IMG/VR virus record: IMGVR_UViG_3300010373_000144
Span: 1-21,279 of that record
DNA length: 21,279 nt
Source of the DNA: a virus
Reading direction: 5' to 3' (one strand)
Positions within the stretch are counted from its first letter, which is position 1; every line of letters begins with the position of its first letter. Positions 5,483 through 11,329 of the stretch are shown one piece after another. Both the position numbers and the translations under genes were made by a program. Under the pieces are notes generated by a model. It did no database searches. It was given only the letters and a program-made list of their open reading frames with translations, and was not told the origin of the DNA.

Positions 5483-6048
5483 GATTTCCCCGCTCTTTTT
5501 GCCTCGATATGTTTTTGCGTACGCGCTAGCTTTTTAGCCGCCACGGTCGCGCGCAATTTACGGTCTTGTTCCGATGTTGCCGTGATGGGTATTTCTGGCG
5601 TCGTGTCGGCAGCCTCTGTAACTCGGGCGCCGGATGCCGCCTCTAGCATGGCAGCGATCTCTGCGTGGCCCTCGGGGCTTTCCGCTAAGCTTGCCAGCAG
5701 GAGGCCAGCGCGGTGCCGGGTGCTCGCCGGCATCCTGAGTAATTTATCGCTCAGCGCCTCAAGGATCTGTCCCAGTGTGGGCGCTGTGAGGTTGGTCGGC
5801 GCCGGCGCATTTTGGGCTTCCGGGGGCGCCGTCTCTTCGGCAGTCATTGATCCCTCGCCGGTCGCCAGCCAGAGCGCATTAACCCCATATTTACTGGCAT
5901 AGACGGGCGTATCGGAGGAGCCGTGCCCCGTGCGCTCTGCCGTGGAGATCGTGCTCTGCCGTATGCCCGTCAGCTTCTGGGCCTCCATCTGTTTCAGGCC
6001 CGCGTACAGCCGTGCGGCCCTAAGTCTTTTTCCGTATTCAGTCGCCAT
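5479..6048 (-). CDS. Phage repressor, XRE-type HTH, no S24 peptidase domain visible
   Basis: This 189-residue protein starts at 6048 (MATEYGKRLRAARLYAGLKQ), with CAGGATA upstream; a longer frame upstream would cross pR and Cro. Residues about 4-60 are an XRE-family helix-turn-helix ending in the typical KYGVNALWLATGEGSM. Residues 70-140 are Ala/Pro-rich and helical. The C-terminus is basic (KLRATVAAKKLARTQKHIEA). CI repressors cleaved with RecA help are usually 210-240 residues with a C-terminal S24 (LexA-like) domain carrying Ser and Lys; I see none here. It is transcribed away from the Cro-like gene in the classical switch arrangement and should bind the AACGG-N4-CCGTT operators. Induction must work by a route other than self-cleavage, if this reading is right. 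Confidence 0.88.
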   Translation of the reverse strand: MATEYGKRLRAARLYAGLKQMEAQKLTGIRQSTISTAERTGHGSSDTPVYASKYGVNALWLATGEGSMTAEETAPPEAQNAPAPTNLTAPTLGQILEALSDKLLRMPASTRHRAGLLLASLAESPEGHAEIAAMLEAASGARVTEAADTTPEIPITATSEQDRKLRATVAAKKLARTQKHIEAKRAGKS

Positions 6049-6072
6049 GTTTTTATCCTGACTGAATTTGTT

Positions 6073-6086
6073 ATCAGAAACCCGTT
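6073..6086. promoter_or_regulatory. Weak operator OR2 (ATCAG-N4-CCGTT)
   Basis: The right arm is intact and the left arm is one base from that of OL2. It overlaps the first bases of the pR -35 and lies 22 bp from OR1, so the two-site spacing seen at pL is nearly repeated here. Confidence 0.5.
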
Positions 6087-6113
6087 TACAACGTAACGGA
6101 AAGCCGTTAAGAT
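6085..6113 (+). promoter_or_regulatory. pR: rightward early promoter
   Basis: TTTACA (6085-6090), a 17-bp spacer and TAAGAT (6108-6113). The predicted start is near 6120-6121, at the ATG of the Cro-like gene. The perfect operator OR1 fills the spacer, so repressor binding would block polymerase. Confidence 0.78.
6095..6108. promoter_or_regulatory. Operator OR1 (AACGG-N4-CCGTT)
   Basis: This perfect palindrome (centre AAAG, extendable to TAACGG...CCGTTA) lies inside the pR spacer. It matches OL1 at pL, so one protein pair should control both promoters. Confidence 0.82.
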
Positions 6114-6120
6114 GCGGCTT

Positions 6121-6318
6121 ATGGACTGGAAAAAACTCATTGCTGACCTGAAAATCGCCGGGTTCAGCCAAGAGCAAATAGCTCAAGCGTGCGGGTGTGG
6201 GCAGACCACGATCTCTGAGCTGATGACGGGGAAAACCAAAAACCCCGGTTACTCGGTCGGCGAGGCGATCAAGTCGTTTCACAGGAAGAACGCGCACAAG
6301 ATCAGGGCGGCCGCATAA
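6121..6318 (+). CDS. Cro-like HTH regulator, probably leaderless
   Basis: This 65-residue protein (MDWKKLIADLKIAGFSQEQI, then AQACGCGQTTISELMTGKTK) contains a helix-turn-helix at residues about 10-40 and a short basic tail. It is transcribed divergently from the repressor, as Cro is in lambdoid phages, and should compete for the same operators. An ATG at 6112 in frame lies inside the -10 of pR, so it cannot be in the mRNA; the first usable ATG is 6121, at or within a base of the predicted transcript start. That makes the mRNA leaderless, like lambda cI from pRM. No ribosome site is present, in agreement. Confidence 0.85.
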   Translation: MDWKKLIADLKIAGFSQEQIAQACGCGQTTISELMTGKTKNPGYSVGEAIKSFHRKNAHKIRAAA

Positions 6319-6549
6319 ATGGCCGCCGAAAAAATTGAGATTCGTTTCATGGTGCCGACCGAGCTCGCCGCCGCACTCGACGCGATTGCCATGGCTGACA
6401 GCATGGAGCGCAATCAGCTTGCCATCAAGTGGTTGTTTGCCGGGGTGCGTGAGTACTTGCATAAGTCAAGCATGGTGCATCGCTCGCTGCGCGGCAATCC
6501 ATTGCTCGCGGAAGCCGATGGAAAACCTTCGGAACTGGGCGCGCTGTAA
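6319..6549 (+). CDS. Possible ribbon-helix-helix DNA-binding protein
   Basis: This 76-residue protein begins directly after the Cro stop (TAAATG). The first 45 residues, KIEIRFMVPTELAAALDAIA then MERNQLAIKWLFAGVREYL, fit the strand-helix-helix plan of Arc/MetJ/CopG proteins: an alternating-polarity strand, then two helices with an N-terminal M-x-R-x-x segment. The C-terminal 30 residues are linker-like. In its position directly after cro it takes the place that cII has in lambda, but the fold is different. A role as a second early transcription regulator is an inference. Confidence 0.65.
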   Translation: MAAEKIEIRFMVPTELAAALDAIAMADSMERNQLAIKWLFAGVREYLHKSSMVHRSLRGNPLLAEADGKPSELGAL

Positions 6550-6561
6550 GGCGTTGATGCT

Positions 6562-6768
6562 ATGAAAAAAGACAAGATCACCGCCGCCAAGCTCGAAATG
6601 AAGCAGGTATTCCGCAAAGACGCGCGCGTGATCTTCGACGTGCCGACCATCCGGCACTGCAACGCGATCCAGCGCACTCTCTACACCGGCAACCGCATGG
6701 CATCGGCGCGCGGGGAAGCGGCTGAGCAGGTGCAGTCGATTGCGTCCATTGGGATTGGCTGCCGATGA
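6562..6768 (+). CDS. Hypothetical basic 68-residue protein
   Basis: The start at 6562 (MKKDKITAAKLEMKQVFRKD) is preceded by AAGG about 10 nt away. The product is basic in its first half, with a short predicted strand (ARVIFDVPTI) and helices. I do not recognise a family. Its TGA overlaps the ATG of the broken adenine methylase (ATGA), so this junction is likely the ancestral coupling point of dam in this operon. Confidence 0.68.
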   Translation: MKKDKITAAKLEMKQVFRKDARVIFDVPTIRHCNAIQRTLYTGNRMASARGEAAEQVQSIASIGIGCR

Positions 6769-6873
6769 AATCCATCGCCGGCACGCTGGCCGCGCCTTTC
6801 CCGTACTTTGGCGGCAAGTCGAACGCCTGCGAGACGGTATGGTCCGCGTTTGGCACCGTTGACAACTATGTCG
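6765..6873 (+). pseudogene. 5' fragment of a D12-class adenine methylase gene
   Basis: From the coupled ATG at 6765 the frame encodes about 36 residues (AAPFPYFGGKSNACETVW, then SAFGTVDNYVD) that align with the N-terminus of the complete methylase at 7305 (VAPFPWFGGKSRAVATVW, SAFGEVDCYVE). Similarity stops after TATGTCGA at about 6873, where the antisense HNH gene ends. The fragment holds motif I (FGGKS) but nothing else, so it cannot be active. DNA identity between the two copies is clearly partial, so this is not a fresh duplication. The frame remains open through the antisense gene and stops at 7304, next to the ATG of the intact dam. Confidence 0.8.
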
Positions 6874-7291
6874 ATCGACGGTGCAGTGGGCAATCGCAGT
6901 CTTTCGGATGGCGCCCCGTCCGCTTCGTGGCGCTTTTTGTGGACCACGTTTTTTCTTGCCGCGCTCGCGTTAGAGCCGCGATGCACTTCTCTTGGAATGC
7001 TATGCGGTGTATCGCGAGATGGTCGGCTTTGCTTAGTAGCTCCAAGTTGTCGGGAGCGTCATTCAGTTTGTTCTCGTCGCGGTGGTGCACACCGAATCCG
7101 GTCGGGAGCGGCCCATTCGCCTCCTCCCACACAACCTGCGCCCGCAGCTTCCATTTATTCGGCTCGGCGATCTTTACCCATGCGCGCTGCTCGTTGCCGC
7201 GCTTGTGCCGCGTGCGGACTACAACTGACCCGATGGGTAGGCGATTCGCGGCCGGCGTGCCCGCGATGAATTGTCCTTGTGCGTTTTTCAT
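6866..7291 (-). CDS. HNH endonuclease, antisense to operon
   Basis: This 141-residue protein starts at 7291 and ends in TAG at 6868-6866. Residues 37-60 (RAWVKIAEPNKWKLRAQVVW, EEANGPLP) lead into the HNH core at residues 68-95: V-H-H-R-D-E-N-K-L-N-D, then DNLELLSKADHLAIH. The residues H69/H70, N82 and H91/H95 give the expected H-N-H metal-binding triad. It matches the common phage HNH_3-type nucleases. It is opposite in direction to all surrounding genes and interrupts an adenine methylase, which fits a free-standing homing nuclease. Its own expression must come from an unseen minus-strand promoter. Confidence 0.88.
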   Translation of the reverse strand: MKNAQGQFIAGTPAANRLPIGSVVVRTRHKRGNEQRAWVKIAEPNKWKLRAQVVWEEANGPLPTGFGVHHRDENKLNDAPDNLELLSKADHLAIHRIAFQEKCIAALTRARQEKTWSTKSATKRTGRHPKDCDCPLHRRST

Positions 7292-7304
7292 AGGGGCATT
7301 CTAA

Positions 7305-8351
7305 ATGAAAACTACACCCATGGCAACACCTGGACTTGTAGCGCCGTTTCCGTGGTTTGGCGGAAAGTCGCGGGCCGTGGCAACGGTTTGGTCTGCTTTT
7401 GGTGAAGTGGACTGTTATGTCGAGCCATTTTGCGGTAGCGCCGCGATGCTGCTGGGGGCGCCCGATGGCAAGCGCGTCAGCACGATCAACGACGCTGACG
7501 GTTTTGTCGCTAATTTCTGGCGTGCCATTGCGCACGATCCCGAGGCGATGGCGCACCACGCGGACTGGCCCTGCAACGAAGTTGACCTGTTCGCGCGCCA
7601 TTCGTGGCTCATGCGCCAAGCCGTCGACCTGACCGACAAGCTGCACGCCGACCCGGACTATTACGACGCGAAGATCGCCGGCTGGTGGTGCTGGGGTGCG
7701 TGTAACTGGATCGGTTCGGGGTGGTGCAGCGGCACTGGTCCGTGGATTCACGATGGCGAAAAGATTGTGGATTCCCGCCAGCTCCCGCACCTGTCAGCGG
7801 GGCAGGGCATCAACCGCCAGCTCCCGCACCTGGGCGATGCGGGGCAGGGCATCAACCGCCAGCTCCCGCACCTGGGCGATGCGGGGCAGGGCGACGAACA
7901 CCCACGCACTACCTACATCCTCGAATGGTTCGGGTTATTGCATGACCGATTGCGCGAGGTGCGCGTCACCTGCGGCGACTGGAGCCGGGTCGTCAAGGGT
8001 TCTGTGACCACGCGACACGGCCTGACCGCAATTTTTCTTGACCCGCCCTACACCAAGGGCGCGATGGACTACGCAGCCGGAGGCGTTGGCACGGACCTGC
8101 CGCTGCAGGTGCAGTCCTGGTGCGCGGCCAATGGTGACAACCCGAAGCTGCGCATCGTGCTTTGCGGACACGCGGGAGAGCATGACGCGCTGCTGGCGCA
8201 TGGCTGGTTTACCACTGAATGGACCGCGCGCAAAGGCTACGCAGTCACCGACGAAGCCGTCGAAAACAGCGCCTCCGAAACGCTGTGGTGCAGCCCGAAT
8301 TGCATTCGTTCCGATGCGGGAAACCGTGATCTTTTTGAGGAGGCCGCATGA
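7305..8351 (+). CDS. dam: D12-class N6-adenine DNA methyltransferase (Dam-like)
   Basis: This 348-residue protein (MethyltransfD12, PF02086) transfers a methyl group from S-adenosylmethionine to adenine N6 in DNA. Motif I is near residues 14-20 (WFGGKSR), followed by FCGSAAMLL and NDADGFVANFWRA. The catalytic DPPY is at residues 246-249 (IFLDPPYTKGAMDY). Between them, at about residues 157-196, is a repeated RQLPHL-AGQGIN segment encoded by 42-bp tandem repeats. The start at 7305 follows a TAA directly; AGGGG lies about 9 nt upstream, and an in-frame ATG at 7320 is possible. Phage Dam-like enzymes are thought to protect the genome from host restriction. The intact gene lies downstream of a broken 5' copy and the HNH gene. 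Confidence 0.94.
   Translation: MKTTPMATPGLVAPFPWFGGKSRAVATVWSAFGEVDCYVEPFCGSAAMLLGAPDGKRVSTINDADGFVANFWRAIAHDPEAMAHHADWPCNEVDLFARHSWLMRQAVDLTDKLHADPDYYDAKIAGWWCWGACNWIGSGWCSGTGPWIHDGEKIVDSRQLPHLSAGQGINRQLPHLGDAGQGINRQLPHLGDAGQGDEHPRTTYILEWFGLLHDRLREVRVTCGDWSRVVKGSVTTRHGLTAIFLDPPYTKGAMDYAAGGVGTDLPLQVQSWCAANGDNPKLRIVLCGHAGEHDALLAHGWFTTEWTARKGYAVTDEAVENSASETLWCSPNCIRSDAGNRDLFEEAA
7775..7891. repeat. 42-bp tandem repeats within dam
   Basis: Two identical 42-bp copies (7808-7849 and 7850-7891) are preceded by a shorter degenerate copy (about 7775-7807). Each unit encodes 14 residues (INRQLPHLGDAGQG), so copy-number change keeps the frame. Similar QLPHL-type repeats are familiar in phage D12 methylases. 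Confidence 0.92.
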
Positions 8352-8680
8352 ACCCGCAACTCGCCATCGACTTCACCCCCGCGCCAGCCCCATACCAGCG
8401 CCACTCCCGCACCAGTGCAGCCGCTGCCGCGCGCGTCGAGCCCACCACAGGCACCAAGCGCGCCCTGGTGCTGGCGTTTCTGCGCGGGCGTGGCACGGCC
8501 GGCGCGACGGATGAGGAAATGCAGCAGCAGATCCCCATGAGCGCGAACACCCAGCGGCCGCGCCGAGTGGAGCTCGTAACCGGGCACCTGATCTGCAACA
8601 GCGGGCGCGAGCGCGACACGGCTGGCGGGGATGCGGCGGTGGTGTGGGTGGCGGTTGAGCATGGGAGGTCGGAGCTGTGA
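8348..8680 (+). CDS. Winged-helix-like hypothetical phage protein
   Basis: This 110-residue protein is coupled to dam by ATGA. After a Pro/Ala-rich N-terminal 30 residues it has a compact domain: ALVLAFLRGRGTAGATDEEM, then IPMSANTQRPRRVELVTGHL, then a short beta hairpin (AAVVWVAV). This helix-turn-helix plus wing pattern, with TQRPRR as the recognition segment, recurs in early regions of many phages and is usually unnamed. A DNA-binding role is inferred from the predicted fold only. Confidence 0.75.
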   Translation: MNPQLAIDFTPAPAPYQRHSRTSAAAAARVEPTTGTKRALVLAFLRGRGTAGATDEEMQQQIPMSANTQRPRRVELVTGHLICNSGRERDTAGGDAAVVWVAVEHGRSEL

Positions 8681-8904
8681 CGGATATCGCCCAACTGATC
8701 GACGAGCGCCGTGCGCTGGCCGCGCAACTGGCCGGCAAAGATATGGAGATTGCGATGGCGCTGGGCGAGCGTGCTTCCGCCTACCGGGCCATGCGCGAGA
8801 TGAATGCGCAGACGGTGGCGCGCCAAGCTGCGCGTGAAGCGAGTTGCTATTTCGTCGAACAAGGCGATGCCGATCGCGCAAAGATCGAGGCGGTGCATGC
8901 CTAA
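8677..8904 (+). CDS. Hypothetical helical protein
   Basis: The GTG at 8677 overlaps the preceding TGA (GTGA) and has GGGAGG 11 nt upstream. The 75-residue product (TDIAQLIDERRALAAQLAGK and onward) is almost wholly charged alanine-rich helix, a probable coiled coil with no known motif. Its stop overlaps the start of the replication protein by 8 nt. It may help the replication protein next to it, but that is inference from position. Confidence 0.7.
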   Translation: MTDIAQLIDERRALAAQLAGKDMEIAMALGERASAYRAMREMNAQTVARQAAREASCYFVEQGDADRAKIEAVHA

Positions 8905-9562
8905 TCGAATTTTGCGTGAAGGCATTTTGACAAGCCCAAGAATGGCAAAACTGGGCTGGCCCGAGGAAGTCTTTTACCGACGCCTCATGTCGGTCGTTGA
9001 TGACTTCGGGCGTTACTACGCGGATCACGGGCTACTTCATGCGGCCTGCTACCCACGCCAGTTAAACAAGGTTTCCGACGCGGACATTGGGAAGTTTTTA
9101 CGCGCATGCGTGGATTCGGCCCTTGTAAGTGTGTACCCGGCCACGGACGGGGAGAGCTACCTTCAATTGCTGGACTTTGGGCAGCAGGTGCGTGCAAAGA
9201 AAAGCAAATTCCCGGACCCGCCTAGCGTTTGCGCAGCAGATGCGCAGCAGTCGCAATCAAATGCTCACTTAGACGTATCCGTATCCGTAGACGATAAGGT
9301 CGGCAAGCCGCCCGCTTTTGTTCTTCCGGATTGGATACCCGAGGATACGTGGTCGGCGTATTGCAAAGTCCGGGTGGGGAAAAAGGCAAAGAACGAGCCG
9401 CATGCGCTGGGTCTGATCGTCGGGGACTTGGAGAAATTCAGGGCCATGGGACATGACCCGGTGCAGGTGCTAAACAACTCGATAAAAAGCGGATGGGCCG
9501 GCGTGTTCGAGCCGAAGGGAAAGCCGGCCACGACGCCCCAGCAATCGGAATCGTTCGTATGA
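8897..9562 (+). CDS. Replication initiator-like (O-type) protein
   Basis: This 221-residue protein starts at 8897 (MPNRILREGILTSPRMAKLG), with GAGGCGG upstream; a longer frame would run back through the preceding gene. Residues 15-105 form the conserved N-terminal domain of phage replisome-organiser proteins (WPEEVFYRRLMSVVDDFGRY, then HAACYPRQLNKVSDADIGKF, SYLQLLDFGQQVRAKKSKFP). A variable linker (DVSVSVDDKVGKPP) leads to a C-terminal helical domain (WIPEDTWSAYCKVRVGKKAK through NNSIKSGWAGVFEPKG). Such proteins usually bind an origin inside their own gene and load the helicase, which here lies one gene downstream. The linker DNA around 9268-9292 contains short GTATCC-type repeats and could mark the origin. 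Confidence 0.78.
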   Translation: MPNRILREGILTSPRMAKLGWPEEVFYRRLMSVVDDFGRYYADHGLLHAACYPRQLNKVSDADIGKFLRACVDSALVSVYPATDGESYLQLLDFGQQVRAKKSKFPDPPSVCAADAQQSQSNAHLDVSVSVDDKVGKPPAFVLPDWIPEDTWSAYCKVRVGKKAKNEPHALGLIVGDLEKFRAMGHDPVQVLNNSIKSGWAGVFEPKGKPATTPQQSESFV

Positions 9563-9888
9563 CCGGCCACGAGCCCATCATTGCCATGCGCCAGGACGGC
9601 AACGCGCCGCGCTACGTGTGGGTCACGCGCAACGACGATCTGCCGCACATCGCCACAGTGCACATTGCGCCCAGCGATGTACCGGAGTTGCTTGACCTGC
9701 GTTTCCTGGTGGGCCTTACCGCGCTTGTTGAGGGGCCAGACGACGACCCGATGGTGCCACGGCTGGCCGCTGCTTGCGCCAAAGTCGCGCGCCGCACCGT
9801 GTGCTCAGTGGGCCATTATCTGGCGCCCTACGGCTACGAAACAACCCGAATCACCGACACCGAAGGAATCATGCAATGGCAGAGCTGA
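9559..9888 (+). CDS. Hypothetical phage protein
   Basis: This 109-residue protein starts at an ATG overlapping the TGA of the replication gene (ATGA) and overlaps the helicase gene by 13 nt. It reads MTGHEPIIAMRQDGNAPRYV, with a beta-rich N-terminal half (YVWVTRNDDLPHIATVHIAP, beginning DLRFLVGLTALVEG) and a C-terminal helix. It contains no known catalytic residues. Its place between the initiator-like protein and the helicase suggests a replication-associated role, which the sequence cannot confirm. Confidence 0.7.
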   Translation: MTGHEPIIAMRQDGNAPRYVWVTRNDDLPHIATVHIAPSDVPELLDLRFLVGLTALVEGPDDDPMVPRLAAACAKVARRTVCSVGHYLAPYGYETTRITDTEGIMQWQS

Positions 9889-10841
9889 TCACAGATGACA
9901 TGATTGATTTCAATGTCTACATGCGCGAAACCGATGCACAGCAAAAGGTCAAACCTGCTTCGATGTACGTTCAGGAACTGATTGACCGCATCAAGTCTCC
10001 GATCAAACAAAAACGCGCGGTGATGCCGTGGCGCAAGACGCACGCGCTGGTGCAGTTCCGACCCGGCGAGGTGACGGTTTGGGGTGGCGCGAACGGTGGC
10101 GGAAAGAGCCTTGTTACCGGACAGATTGCATTGAGCCTGTGCAGCCAGGGCGAGAAGGTTTGCATTGCCAGCTTTGAAATGAAGCCCATGAAAACGCTGG
10201 AGCGTATGGGCCGCCAGTGGTCAACCTTCAATGTTTCAGACCCCGCGTTTTACGGCGATGAGCGTGCGAAGTCCCAGTTCGTCGACCTGTACGAACAATT
10301 CCGCGACTGGACCGATGGCAAGCTGTGGCTGTACGACCAGCAAGGCACCGTCACAACGTCTCAGGTCTGCGCCGTGGTGCGCTATTGCGCGAAGGAAAAA
10401 GGCATCACGCATTTTTTCATCGACAGCCTCATGAAGTGCGTCGGTGCGGAGGACGATTACAACGGCCAGAAGATGTTTGTGGACGAGCTGACCGCCATCG
10501 CGCGCGATCACAACATCCATATTCATCTGGTGCACCACATCCGCAAGCCCACAGACGAGAGCCACAAGCCGACCAAATACGACTACAAGGGCACAGGCGC
10601 GATTACCGATCAAGTGGACAACGTCATCAGCGTGTGGCGCAACAAAGCCAAAGAGCGCAAGCGTGAAGCGAATGCCATGCTTTCCGACACCGAGCCCGAC
10701 GCTCTCTTGATCTGCGACAAACAAAGAAACGGTGAATGGGAGGGCAACATCGGGCTTTGGTTCGATCCTGGAAGCTTGCAATACCTGGGTGTTTGTGGCG
10801 ATGAGCCGCTGTCTCTATACATCCATCCGGAGGAGGCATGA
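9876..10841 (+). CDS. RecA-fold replicative helicase (DnaB C-terminal-like)
   Basis: This 321-residue P-loop ATPase starts at 9876 (MAELITDDMIDFNVYMRETD), with AAGGA about 9 nt upstream. Walker A is at residues 70-78 (GGANGGGKS) and Walker B ends at D183 (HFFIDSLMKC). Later come HIHLVHHIRKP and TGAITDQVDNVISVWRNK, which match the H-loop and DNA-binding parts of DnaB/gp4-type helicases. The N-terminal DnaB scaffold domain is replaced by about 50 residues, so it resembles the short phage helicases more than full DnaB. No primase domain is seen. With the initiator-like protein two genes upstream it completes a replication module. The fold call is confident; helicase as opposed to another RecA-like ATPase is likely. 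Confidence 0.88.
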   Translation: MAELITDDMIDFNVYMRETDAQQKVKPASMYVQELIDRIKSPIKQKRAVMPWRKTHALVQFRPGEVTVWGGANGGGKSLVTGQIALSLCSQGEKVCIASFEMKPMKTLERMGRQWSTFNVSDPAFYGDERAKSQFVDLYEQFRDWTDGKLWLYDQQGTVTTSQVCAVVRYCAKEKGITHFFIDSLMKCVGAEDDYNGQKMFVDELTAIARDHNIHIHLVHHIRKPTDESHKPTKYDYKGTGAITDQVDNVISVWRNKAKERKREANAMLSDTEPDALLICDKQRNGEWEGNIGLWFDPGSLQYLGVCGDEPLSLYIHPEEA

Positions 10842-11329
10842 CCACCGACATCCGCCTGTCCGACCTCCTTGCGCGCACAGTGGAAGAGGGCGACTGCCTC
10901 GTGTGGACCGGCTATGCGCAGCACCGCAAGTACCCGCAGTGGCGCATCAAAAACATCAACCGCCCGGCGCGCCGCATTGTGTACGAGGCGGTGCATGGGC
11001 CTCTGCGTCCTGGTCTGCAGGTGGGCATCAACTGCGAATGTGAGTTGTGCGTGCATCCGGACCACCTGGTCGCGCGGCCCAAGAAGCTGGCCATGCGCAA
11101 GGTCAAGATGACGCGCTCGAAGCGGCTGAACATCGCCAACGCACGCCGGGCGAACTCAAAGCTGACCATCGACATCGTGCGCGAGATTCGCGCCAGTGCG
11201 GAGCCGGGGAACGTCATCGAACTGCGGCTCGGGCTGCAGAAGGGTTATGCCTCGCGCATCCGGCTGGGAAAAGTGTGGGCGGACCATTCGAGTCCGTTTG
11301 CGGGGCTGGGCCGGAGGGTGGCGGTGTGA
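10838..11329 (+). CDS. HNH-like nuclease family protein with altered first histidine
   Basis: This 163-residue protein is coupled to the helicase gene by ATGA. Residues 18-77 match the phage HNH fold: DCLVWTGYAQHRKYPQWRIK, then RRIVYEAVHGPLRPGLQVGI, then N-C-E-C-E-L-C-V-H-P-D-H-L at residues 65-77. The usual histidine before the first cysteine is N65 and the usual asparagine before P is H73, so the classical H-N-H triad is not complete. The C-terminal part is a basic helix-turn-helix (SKLTIDIVREIRASAEPG, then YASRIRLGKVWADH), probably for DNA binding. It may be a degenerate homing nuclease now used as a DNA-binding protein; similar proteins with the same change appear familiar in related phages. 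Confidence 0.75.
   Translation: MTTDIRLSDLLARTVEEGDCLVWTGYAQHRKYPQWRIKNINRPARRIVYEAVHGPLRPGLQVGINCECELCVHPDHLVARPKKLAMRKVKMTRSKRLNIANARRANSKLTIDIVREIRASAEPGNVIELRLGLQKGYASRIRLGKVWADHSSPFAGLGRRVAV

Noticed and set aside
6049-6462. N-terminal extension of the repressor frame
   Set aside because: The frame continues upstream through pR and the Cro-like gene, but the HTH domain begins right after the ATG at 6048, which has its own ribosome site.
7775-7891. CRISPR-like array
   Set aside because: The units are contiguous 42-bp tandem repeats without spacers and lie in frame within dam.
11047-11325. Upstream extension of dcm
   Set aside because: The frame is open but overlaps the HNH-like gene. 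The GTG at 11326 has a ribosome site and places motif I at the expected distance from the N-terminus.
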